Shown here: in pieces, positions 9,582 through 18,036 of the stretch
How the letters are laid out: each line of letters opens with the position of its first letter
How positions within the stretch are numbered: the stretch's first letter is position 1
Origin: Cudoniella acicularis
Taxonomy: Eukaryota > Ascomycota > Leotiomycetes > Helotiales > Helotiaceae
NCBI GenBank assembly: GCA_013054445.1
Contig: JAAMPI010001124.1
Coordinates: 1-19,265, forward strand
Direction: 5' to 3'
Length of the DNA stretch: 19,265 nucleotides
The notes under the pieces: model-generated
The model's database searches: none
What the model saw: only the letters and a program-made list of their open reading frames with translations
What the model was told of the DNA's origin: nothing
Translations under genes and position numbers: made by a program

Positions 9582-9659
9582 CTCCTTTATAGGGTTCCTG
9601 CTAGAGTAATTTCGGATTACTCTTATTAAAGAGCAAACACTCTGTCGTTAATAAAGGAG
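9582..9659. other. Self-complementary block, possible three-stem structure
   Basis: CTCCTTTAT (9582-9590) pairs with ATAAAGGAG (9651-9659). Inside, GAGTAAT (9604-9610) and ATTACTC (9616-9622) form a 7-bp hairpin with a TTCGG loop. TTATTAA...AGAG (9623-9633) can pair with CTCT...TTAATAA (9640-9654), sharing a few bases with the outer stem. The UUCGG-type loop and nested stems suggest a stable RNA or a DNA cruciform. It does not fit a tRNA and I recognise no RNA family. Confidence 0.45.
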
Positions 9660-10326
9660 AACTTCACGAAGCAAGGGGGCCAGCATCGAAAGCGGGGCTG
9701 AAAACCTGGTGCACCTGCGAGGGCTGGCGGTGCATAAATGGAGTCGGAACAAGCTTTGCATATTATAAGGGTTGAAGAGAGGTCCCAACGGGGATTCCGG
9801 TGGGAGTGGGAAAGAAGGTAGGGTTTAATCTATGAAGAGGTGGCGTCAGCTCGCTCAGTGCTTCCCAGGTCATACTATGAGCCAATGAAAATACCGGGTG
9901 GCACGGAATGGGGAGAGATTTGTCGGCGCCTATCTCTCCTTAGCTCAAATCGTACTGTGAGAAGATTTGGACACACTGTTTTCCGAAACAGACCCACGAT
10001 TTGTTTCTACCTGTCCATTAATCTTCTATGAGGATAGACGGATACTCACGTCCTAAACAAGCTAGAACGACAAGGTTTGGTGGATATGTTCTTGGCAGGA
10101 CTTCGATACTCAATATAAAAGCGGAGATGGACGAGGGAACTGGCCTTTAAGCGATATCTTTATCAGAAATAACTAGTGGATGATATAATAACCCGCATCC
10201 ATTTACCAACGCGGCTTGACTTTGCAACACGGATTCCATATCTTTCGTACCAGCAGCCCCGAACAAGACCTACAGAAAGGCGTTTGCCAGGCCTTGCAGC
10301 AACTCTTGTAAATCAACCAAGCAACA

Positions 10327-11647
10327 ATGCCGAGTACAAACGAGACCTCCAAGATGCTTGTGATTCGGAGAAAGAAGACAGAGGATGCGGATGAGGACAG
10401 ATCTAAGCATAATAGCTCACATCTGAGCTGGAAACAGTTGGGCAGACAACATCTTCCGGCTCTTCAAAGAGACCTCGAATCATGGTACAATGACCGAAGG
10501 CCGAAAGGCCAATATCGTCATATATCGAATCGTGTTGCTCATGAAGCAATCCAACGACGCAAAGAAGAGTGGGCAAAATCTTCATGTTAAAATGAGAAGA
10601 CTTACAACACAGTTCAATATGCTCCAGACGAAATTCTTCGCGCAAGAGGCTGCGCTTTTCGATGCTGAACTTGAAGCTATTATCTTCAAGAACAGAGGAA
10701 TGGAACATGCAATACTCGCCCAGGCTCATTTCAGCGACAGCAGCAAACATCGAGAGGCATAGCATGAACAAGTCAAGGTCGCGGAGAAGTTGCAGCGAGA
10801 TGCCGAAGACCGAAAGCAAAAGTCTTGGAGCTTAAGAATGCACTCCATGCCAGCGAGGAAGAGAGAGTAAGGTGCCAGGAGAAGCTGAAGCTCCTGAATG
10901 AGATCAAAACGACGAACATCGATAAGGCCAAGTTATTGAACAACAAGCGACGGAGGTATCGAAGGGCAAGGAGGTACAGCACGAGCTAGCCAGTATTCAA
11001 GTGACACGAATCGACCATGCAAACAAATGGATAGCAATGCTCCAGCAGACAATCCGGTCGCAGGATAAGGGGCGGGAGGAACTTTAAGCAAAGATCAAGA
11101 GTCTGGAGAAAGCTGAGAAAGCCGAAAAAGCTTTGAGGCTCGCGATAAGAAGATCGCTGAGCTGACTGAAACGATTACTGCTAAAGAAAAGAAGTATGAT
11201 GATTTGGAGAAGGATATCAAGAACAGAGAGCGTGATGTGAAAGTTCGGGAAGATAAAGTGAAGAACAGAGAGGAAGAGAGGAAGAGTCAGCCGCGTAGAT
11301 CAACCAATAAGTCTTCGACAGAATCTGGAAAGGAGTTGAAGATGGCCAGAGCTCAATGGGAGAAGGAGAAGAAGGCTGCGGATAAGAATATTGCGCGTTT
11401 GGAGGGAGAGCTGACGTCTCTCACGGACAATCACAAGATTCTCAAGCTCGACTTTGATGCCGTCAATTCCGAAATGAGCTCGGCCAAGGCAAAGGCAGCC
11501 GAGCATACTTCCGACAAAGCTGTCAAGGAGGAGCTTCGCAAGCTACGAAAAGAGCGAGATGAGTTCAAAGGCTTGTATGAAGCTAATCTATCAACCGACA
11601 AAATCATCCAAGACGGAATCATGTCTCTAGAGGCTCAAAAGTATTGA
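10327..11647 (+). pseudogene. Long coiled-coil protein gene, decayed
   Basis: From the ATG at 10327 a lysine/glutamate-rich protein can be followed across all three frames to the TGA at 11645-11647. The N-terminal ~85 residues include SWKQLGRQHLPALQRDLESW; the rest is near-continuous heptad-like coiled coil (for example KDIKNRERDVKVREDKV and AVKEELRKLRKERDEFKGL). Breaks seen: a shift near 10570-10590, an in-frame TAG at 10760-10762, a shift near 10818, a shift near 10944, an in-frame TAA at 11085-11087, and a shift near 11130. Protein-like composition on both sides of each break argues against introns. The last 147 codons (11204-11647) are still open. The family is not recognised beyond a coiled coil; a filament or SMC-like scaffold is possible. 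It converges on the T5orf172 gene, 148 bp away. Confidence 0.7.
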
Positions 11648-11795
11648 TCTGGAAATGTTACTTATATATAGGGTCGAGAACGCGTGCAACGTATCTAAAA
11701 CAGAATCATGCTTCCCCAATCGACAAAGATCATCCAAAATTTTAAGACACATTACAAGATAAAAGTGGCAAATTCGCCAAGTAAAAAGGCAAATT

Positions 11796-13937
11796 TCAAG
11801 AGAGTTCAAACCATTTTGCCACTGAGTTCTTAGAGAATATACCTCTTGTGCCACTCTTATCCTGATTGGAAGGGTTCCGTGCGGGCGTCGCCTGGGAGAA
11901 CGACAACAGATCATCCTCCTCCGAGCTCTCTTCATCCTCACTTGTTGAGTCATCTGCGAACTGAGCCATTGTTTCAATACCAAAGTATCTCAGTGATTCG
12001 TTCAACTTTCTTTCCACATTTGCTCTCCCTCCATTCTTGATTTCTTCTTGAATCTTATTGACCTGATCGATCAAATTGTCCGTCAAAGGAGCGGTGAAAG
12101 TCATCCTGGACTTTTCACCATCTTCGCCTGGAGTGTAAGTAACCTCCGTAATTGTGGATTTAGAGTCTCCGGAGCTCATCTCAATGTCTGGATAATCAGG
12201 TGGTGCCGTTTGAACTTTGCGTTTCTGTGGGCTGGATCCTGCTCCAGGGCTCGTGGTTGTAAATACCGATTCCTGATTGGAACGCAGTTCATGTTCTTTC
12301 ATGCGATATGAGCTAGGAGCATCTGCAACATGGGACTTTCGAGGAGCTTTATGACTTGGAGAGTTCTCCTTTGCCTGTTGATATTGACTGGGTGGCTTCG
12401 AAGCACTAAAAAAGCGTGGTCCCTTTGGTCGTTCGAATCGAGGAAGCGGCCCCTCCCATTCATCTCGCTGGTAGGCCTCCTGCAGAAACTGAAACCCGAT
12501 ATGCGTTGGATTATACCCAATACCAAGTTTTGCCTGGCCGTTGAAATGTTCTAGTCCCTTCAACGTTACGACGGGTAGCAGGGTAGCGTCTCCCATCGGG
12601 GATTCGCTTACACCCAGATCGGGGCTGCTGACTGACATACATCCAGTTTTGATGGATCCTAGGTAGTTTGCAAGCTCGCTGCCCTCCCGGAAAGCCGATA
12701 GGTCCTCAGTCAGTGAATCTTTCGAAGCACTGGACCGAGGCCGAGTAAAATCAATCACACTGTCAAAAAGATAGAAGAAGTCTATGTCGATTTTTCCAGT
12801 ACTCGACCCCAGCTCTCCATAGCGATTCCGTATCACTCGCGCAATCCGCATCAAGTCTGCAAAGTCTCCCTTGAGAGCTGGCAGCTGGAGCAAATCACAT
12901 AGAGATCGTAGGTTTTTCTCCAAGAATATTGCATTAACATACAATGCTATCTGTTCATCTGCAGACTCCATTGACTCATCAATTGGATATGAGTCAATGA
13001 TCTCTGTCCAGATCCTTGAAACTCGAGCAGAAGCGGCATGTTGATTGAAGTCTTTCTTGTTGAGGTGATCTCGCCATTGACTTGTCAGACGGCCGTTGCG
13101 GTATGGTTGACTCAGGACCCATCTGCACCAACGTGTAACTACCTGCCGAGCATGTATATGAGAGATCGTAAACCACTCCTGGTGCTGCCGTTGACATTGT
13201 GCACAGAACTGAGTTTTCCTAAGTGAAACCAGCTCAGCGTGGATAATGGTCTCGATCCGATTGGCATGAGGTATTAATGGTGAATGGGCGACCAGTTCTG
13301 GGCTTCGCAGACATCCAGCTAGCTGATGTGCTCGATGCTCCGGGTGATGTTTCGAGAAGCCAATCTTGAGCTCCGCTAGAGTGCCGTAGCTCTGAGACCG
13401 GAGAATATAGATGTATCCCAATCCATGGTCCCGAGCTTCGCTGGGGTTTAACGGAGCACATATCTTCGTTCGTAGCTCCTCGCACACCGATTTGTTGTCT
13501 AAGAGGTCTGTTCGAAAGGGTTTTAGATTTGTATCCCCTGCCTTCTTCTTCGTGTCCGGAGTCGCCTTGCCTTCGCAGATCTTGGCAAGATTACTCAGCA
13601 GTTCGTGTACGACGAGAAGAAAATCTGCCGAGTCGATGCGTTTTGCTGCTGCTTCGCACAATTGCCTAGCTTTCTCGACTCTTACTGCTTCATAGAACAC
13701 AAATCGAGGTTTGTTTGAATCGAGTGGAAAGTCGAAGAGTATTGCTTGTTTGCTGTCATTGCTGTTGAACGCGGTGATCTGGGAACAGCTACAGAGCACA
13801 GTATGCTTCGATGTCCCGAGAGGGCTGCAACGAAAGCGTGGGGAGAATAGCCGTTTGGCCAAGTTAAGAGTGATTTTAAGTGATGTTGGCCATGGGGCGG
13901 TTGTGGTTTGATTCGGTATAGCAGGCTGTTCAGTCAT
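11796..13937 (-). CDS. T5orf172 (GIY-YIG superfamily) domain protein
   Basis: A single intact exon of 713 residues from the ATG at 13937. The frame is open to an ATG at 14060, but the extra 41 residues look like translated leader. Residues about 174-270 form a T5orf172 domain (also called DUF1766/Bacteriophage T5 Orf172), related to GIY-YIG nucleases: GYIYILRS (174-181), LKIGFSKHHPEHRAHQLAGC (about 190-209), ETIIHAEL with His233, a CAQC pair (245-248) and QEWF with Glu254. The Tyr-Tyr/Lys-Ile-Gly, Arg, His and Glu pattern is kept, so the fold and perhaps nuclease activity may be intact. The remainder is a helical middle region, then a Ser/Pro-rich disordered part (about 505-600) and an acidic patch (about 662-676). 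It is the only intact gene in the inserted segment. Its substrate and role are unknown; involvement in movement of the insertion is speculation. Confidence 0.85.
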   Translation of the reverse strand: MTEQPAIPNQTTTAPWPTSLKITLNLAKRLFSPRFRCSPLGTSKHTVLCSCSQITAFNSNDSKQAILFDFPLDSNKPRFVFYEAVRVEKARQLCEAAAKRIDSADFLLVVHELLSNLAKICEGKATPDTKKKAGDTNLKPFRTDLLDNKSVCEELRTKICAPLNPSEARDHGLGYIYILRSQSYGTLAELKIGFSKHHPEHRAHQLAGCLRSPELVAHSPLIPHANRIETIIHAELVSLRKTQFCAQCQRQHQEWFTISHIHARQVVTRWCRWVLSQPYRNGRLTSQWRDHLNKKDFNQHAASARVSRIWTEIIDSYPIDESMESADEQIALYVNAIFLEKNLRSLCDLLQLPALKGDFADLMRIARVIRNRYGELGSSTGKIDIDFFYLFDSVIDFTRPRSSASKDSLTEDLSAFREGSELANYLGSIKTGCMSVSSPDLGVSESPMGDATLLPVVTLKGLEHFNGQAKLGIGYNPTHIGFQFLQEAYQRDEWEGPLPRFERPKGPRFFSASKPPSQYQQAKENSPSHKAPRKSHVADAPSSYRMKEHELRSNQESVFTTTSPGAGSSPQKRKVQTAPPDYPDIEMSSGDSKSTITEVTYTPGEDGEKSRMTFTAPLTDNLIDQVNKIQEEIKNGGRANVERKLNESLRYFGIETMAQFADDSTSEDEESSEEDDLLSFSQATPARNPSNQDKSGTRGIFSKNSVAKWFELS

Positions 13938-15156
13938 TTCTGAAAGTTGGAGGGAGTAAGCCTGAGAAGGGATATAATTTAGATCTTTAAATTTAGTTGA
14001 AAGTCTTAGAAATCTACAAATAATAGAGAGAGAGTGTGTGAGAGAAAGTAAGTCAGACATAGTCTTTATTCAGTCACATGGTGTTTACATGACAAAACCA
14101 ACAAATGGGATTATTTTAAGTAGGACAACGCCGAGGCAGAAACCAACAAATTCCATACGTTTCTAGGCAGCAGCTGCTGCCTTGTGCTGGGAGTCAGGGG
14201 TAGGTTACACAAGCGGGAATTAAGCGCCGGGTTCTTTCGCCCCTATGCCGCGACCAAATTTAGTCGCCTGTTTCATGGGTCGCAGCGGACGAGACCAGGA
14301 GACCATGAGACTAGCTCTTCTCCAATTAACGATCATATAACGGTACGGCTTAAGAATATCACCACCATGTCACAGAACCAGAAATTACTGGTAAGCATCT
14401 TCACGAAATCCTTCGAGAAGCTCGCGACTTTGCAGTTGAACTATCGAGTCACGTGTGACTCGGCTGTGGAGAAGCCTAGGAGGGGGAATTCAAATCGGCT
14501 GCGGTGAGTAATATTGTGAGTGGGCGAAACGCACTTACTGCGTAGTCAGATCCTGGTGTTTTCGATGTTTTGGTCACATGACGCTTCAGGCAGGCACCTT
14601 AAGTGCGTATCTCTCTTGTAGATTACAACCCAGCTTCCTACATATGCAATATGAAGCTCATTCCTCTGATTTTTACGTCTTGCCTTGATTAATACGCGTT
14701 GTTTTCACGTCTGCTTCTTGATTCCTTGGTTAAGCAGTTCTCATGTGGTTCCTGACTGCTTGTGTTTCCCTCCCACAATACCTCTCCAGAGCTAATAGCC
14801 CGGGCCTAAAGAATAATATATTCCTAAAATATAAATATTCTCCCATCTTAAGTCTATATACCGTGGTTCCCGAAGTGTGATGCCATGGGCCCTCGCCACG
14901 TGATTCTTAAAGTGTATCACATTCTTGAGAGAACAGAGGTCGATCAAGTGTGATTGGTTAAAAAGCGAGAAGTCAAAACACGTGACGATGTGGTAAATCT
15001 TGCTCAGGGTGCTCAGGTTACTCAGGCGAGTCGACTGAGCCGAGGGTGAGCCGAGGATGATTAGCGCCTGAGCAAGAGCAGCAACCTTACTAACCCTATA
15101 CGGCACTCAAGAAAGAGAAAATTGATTCATGATACCGTTAAATTATGCGAGCTCAC
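13938..15156. other. Right non-coding part of the insertion
   Basis: The first part is the leader/promoter of the T5orf172 gene, with a CT/GA microsatellite around 14025-14046. A near-palindrome GCGACCAAATTTAGTCGC lies at 14251-14268. The rest has no recognisable gene and ends in the right TGAGC cluster and the insertion boundary. The + frame at about 14367-14507 has no recognisable motif. Confidence 0.4.
15001..15074 (+). repeat. Cluster of CTGAGC/GCTCAG motifs, right subterminal region
   Basis: GCTCAGG/CTCAGG and CTGAGC/GTGAGC motifs occur in both orientations, including CTGAGCCGAGGGTGAGC at 15035-15051, which matches the left cluster except for one base. The cluster lies about 80-155 bp from the right insertion boundary; the left cluster starts about 120 bp from the left boundary. 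Confidence 0.6.
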
Positions 15157-15164
15157 TGTCTACT
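15157..15164 (+). repeat. Right copy of candidate target-site duplication (TGTCTACT)
   Basis: It differs from the left copy by one base. On the coding strand the change turns AAG-CAG-ACA into AAG-TAG-ACA, placing a stop codon exactly at the junction. The change is CpA to TpA. Confidence 0.7.
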
Positions 15165-16619
15165 TGTGCATCGATTGACCTTCGTTGTGCGACTTCTTGG
15201 CCAATTCCTTCAAAGCAACTGCTTCTTCATAGCTCAGTAGATCCGATATCTTCTTGTAAATTAGCTGAGAACACATCACACAGACCCAGTCCATGAACTA
15301 ACTAGCTTGGTTGTGGATTTTGCGCGACCTTCCAGGTCCTTGACACGTTCAACAAAAATCTCTGCTTCATTAATGTACTCATCAAACTCCTCAGTAGTTG
15401 AATCGAAGTTTATCTTCTCGGCCAAGCTCATTGTATTTCTGTCGCAGCTCATCCTAAATTGAGCTCGGACGCGCTTCAAAGTCTTGAGCATAGTAGGCAT
15501 AATTAATTGAAGATCATGGATGTCATCTTGAAGAGTCTTGAGCTCTTGTTGATCAGCAAACGTGATATAGATGTTTGTCAAGGGAGTAAGGTTCTCTGTT
15601 TTTAACCCGGGGTCAGCGCAGACGATGCGTTGAGACTGAGCGATGTAATTAGCTTTTGCGCTGATGAGCAATTGATAGAGCTTGCCTGTGTTTTCAATTC
15701 AGCTTCTAAGCATGCCATATAATCACCCTATCCGCTCAAACTGTCTGCTACAAGTAATCTCTGCACAATCCAGGGAGACACGCAAGAAAACTCGTAACAC
15801 TTGTGGATATGCTCATTTGCATTCTTAGAGGGCGAAATGAGAAGAAAAATGGACTTGTTCTGCGTGCAAAATGATTTCTCTGCTTTTCTTTCTCGCAGAA
15901 TCGAGCTGTTTTCACTTGAGGAGAGTTGATGGTAGACAGCCGTCTGTCGAACAGACCATGCATTTCGATCAGTTGCAGGTTTTCGCCGGTTGTACTCTAC
16001 ACGCCGAAGCATGTATGCAGACTCTGAATGTATCGCAGTGTCAGTTCGAATATTCCCACGGTTCACTACAGGGAAGACAAACCATAAACATCAGCCATTC
16101 CACATTCATGAAGTGGAGTTTTCCGACATCTAAACCCTGGGAATTCAAACTCATTCTCGACAGTTTTGGTCCCGTAAGTAAGAACGCATTTCCAAAAGGG
16201 GGCGAAAATTTTATACGAGGTGATTAGCCCTTCAACCATTTCCCGTGAAGTATCGAGAGTGGACCACGATGATCGCTGACGGATCACGAAGATTTGGGAG
16301 AAGTCATTCTCATTCTCTTGGGGAGTAAAATGATGTTAACAATTTATCACTTTCTTTGCTCTGGTTCAATTTGGCGCCTTTCTGTGCGAGATTGTAAAGG
16401 AATAGCTACCTGTCTCAACTGGTCTATTTCCGACAACGACTCTACAGCTTGATTTCGTACACACCGCACTGTCTTTTCGTCCTTCTCACCATTATCCAAG
16501 GGAATTTGATTAACGTACAAAGGCGCCTCTCCAGCTCTTTTCCTGAAGAGATTGGCAGCCTTTCTGTCGATTTTTGCTCGGAAACCATCCACATCGTCAA
16601 GATTGAATTTTGAGGTCAT
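15157..16619 (-). pseudogene. CorA-like membrane protein gene, 5' piece (cytosolic N-terminal part)
   Basis: Inferred exons: 16619-16410 (starts MTSKFNLDDVDGF), 16314-16083, 16023-15303 and 15252-15157, with introns of 95, 59 and 50 nt. All splice phases agree. Motifs of the fungal CorA-like family appear in order: VIRQRSSWSTLDTSREM, the segment around APFWKCVLTYGTK, VYE|SAYMLRRVEYN, WSVRQTAVYHQ, HKCYEFSCVSPWIVQRLL, LEAELKTQ, FADQQELKTLQDDIHDLQ, EEFDEYINEAE, and KISDLLSYEEAVALKELAK. The reading ends at the 8-bp repeat with a TAG. The membrane helices are 5.8 kb away at 8808-9308. Exon 3 has two further faults: TAG at 15728-15730 and a one-base frame change near 15655. A cryptic ~115-nt intron (GTAGCA...GCTAAT...CTCAG) could skip both at the cost of the LEAELKTQ segment. 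Without its membrane part the product cannot work as a normal CorA-like protein. Confidence 0.8.
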
Positions 16620-16724
16620 TGTGACAACTACACCGATTCGGGACAGTTCGATTTCCTTATTCGTAAAACGAAGCTTTCTGAGTATTCGACTTTCGTCAAG
16701 TGTTCTGGTTGAATTGATCGTGAT

Positions 16725-17024
16725 TTACTGGTCAATTGAGGTGAAACCCTCGGCAGCGCAGGGATGTGCCCATGCCCCTCTATTGGCAGCCAACCGAATT
16801 CCATGCTCAACCCTCGAATCAGCCTTGCAGCACTGCCTCATGCAAGCCACGAATGAGTGCAGCTGATCCAACACTGATTTTGCCTCGCCCACCTTGGCCA
16901 TTTTCTCGGGGGGTTTCTCAGACTTGGGTGAGACAAACGTGGTATTTCCACTCGGTTTCTGCAGGGTCGAGCGTGTGATCGTGGAATGTTTATACCTAGA
17001 AGCAATGTGGCAGATGCTTTTCTT
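16725..17024 (-). other. Open frame of unknown status between two genes
   Basis: A minus-strand frame is open from about 17024 to the TAA at 16725-16727, with its best ATG at 16901 (58 residues, starting MAKVGEAKSVLDQLHSF). The text is protein-like (HSFVACMRQCCKADSR, HGIRLAANRGAW) and extends upstream of the ATG. It could be a last exon of the gene ending at 17066, an older 5' exon of the CorA-like gene, or chance. No family is recognised. The remainder of 16620-17065 shows no other gene. Confidence 0.25.
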
Positions 17025-17065
17025 ATATGGTCATAATTTATTCATATTATCTTTCTATAAGAGTT

Positions 17066-17534
17066 CTAACCGTGACGTGATCTAAAAACCATAACTCCTC
17101 CGCGTGTAATACACCGTGAATGCTCGCTCACTTCCATAATGCCTGCCGTTTTGTACCTGTTGTCCAAACTCTGAATGCCAATGTCATCGCTGTCGTGGTG
17201 CTCTACAATCTTGTATTTGATCCTATTGCCAATTAGTTATCACTCTCGAAGCAGAAGAAAATTTTGTCAGGCATACCTCGGTGAGCTTCAAAGGACTCAT
17301 GTCATCCAATAGATATATCTTGTACCGGTTCAGTCGAAGCTACTCCATATATTAAACGAATGATGCTTTTGGTGTAGTGTTTGAAAATACCACGACGCGG
17401 AAATTGTTCTTCCCATCAGCACATCCGTAGACATTCTTCAGAAGATAAATAAGCTTTTGTTGATCAAGGTACTGACCCTCGATCACTTGAGGAGAAGCAG
17501 AAAGTCGATGTGGGTGGGACGAGACAGAAGACAT
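17066..17534 (-). CDS. Small hypothetical protein, three exons
   Basis: Proposed exons are 17534-17391, 17339-17277 and 17209-17066, giving 116 residues. Intron 1 (51 nt, GTATTT...GAGTAG) joins FRVV to LRLNRYKIYLLDD in phase 0. Intron 2 has a clear donor (GTATGC) and branch site (AACTAAT). Its acceptor is less certain: ACAAG keeps the frame, while the more usual CAATAG gives a stop unless another shift exists. The core pattern is QYLDQQKLIYLLKNVYG, NNFRVVLRLNRYKI, KLTE and IQSLDNRYKTAGIMEVSE. I associate this pattern with small uncharacterised fungal proteins, but cannot name a family or role. It shares a weak pattern with the gene at 18037-18353 and lies upstream of the CorA-like gene on the same strand. 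The structure needs transcript support. Confidence 0.5.
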
Positions 17535-18036
17535 AGTGCAACGTGGCCAATAATGCCTGGGATAAAATTTAAAAGACCGTGGGAGATATGAAAGTTCTCG
17601 TAAGGATGATATTCGATAAGTCCAAATATTTGATAGACACAAAAACAAGAGATCGGCCAGATGGGCATCACATAGAAATATAGGAGCCGCCTGCTAAAGT
17701 CACGAGTATGCGTAACTCCTTAAACTGCGAGTCTGGCCCAAGGCACCTCCTTAATTAGTGCCCATGAGCAGCTGGCAAGGTGTTTCTTCAGCAAAAGCAG
17801 CTTGACTCGTTCTTAATGAAAGCCCTGCACTATGCGGTGCGTTTCGGAATGACCCCCAACGCCCGTAGAAATACTTAAGGTAATGGCCGGTAAGGCAGTC
17901 TTTGTGATCAGCTTGATGTCGTTTCCCGATCGGGATTATGGAACATATCAAATTGCTCCGCCACACTCAGCACACTTATTCCTAATTAATAATCCTCACG
18001 AACCCTCACAGAATCAATCTTATCCTTTCAACATTG
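17535..18036. other. Short spacer between the two small genes
   Basis: No supported gene. A minus-strand frame at 17751-17966 has no ATG at its start and no motif. The part next to 17534 is presumably the promoter of the three-exon gene. Confidence 0.35.

Larger units (their letters stand above)
9309..10326. other. Left non-coding part of the insertion
   Basis: No gene is supported. The segment holds a TGAGC-motif cluster (9430-9487), a strongly self-complementary block (9582-9659), and about 600 bp of otherwise plain sequence. Just before 10327 it reads like a leader for the coiled-coil gene (CAACCAAGCAACA before the ATG). Confidence 0.4.
9309..15156. mobile_element. 5,848-bp insertion splitting the CorA-like gene; type unresolved
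   Basis: CorA-like coding sequence stops at 9308 and resumes at 15165, both ends bearing a near-perfect 8-bp direct repeat. Removing the segment restores frame and homology. Inside are a coiled-coil pseudogene (+), an intact T5orf172-type gene (-), and clusters of TGAGC/CTGAGC motifs near the left end (9430-9487) and right end (15001-15074), including a shared 17-mer CTGAGCYGAGGGTGAGC. The outermost bases (ATGTATTAGCG at left; GTGAGCTCGC as the inverted right end) do not form an obvious terminal inverted repeat. I see no transposase, reverse transcriptase, integrase or helicase. The 8-bp duplication and subterminal repeats would fit a non-autonomous hAT-like element carrying host genes. A DNA fragment captured at a break is the alternative. 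Confidence 0.6.

Noticed and set aside
14184..14507. 107-codon plus-strand frame in the insertion
   Set aside because: No recognisable domain, overlaps the T5orf172 upstream region, and composition is not clearly protein-like.
9309..15156. Terminal inverted repeats for the insertion
   Set aside because: The outermost ~30 bases at each end were compared in inverted orientation and show no convincing match.
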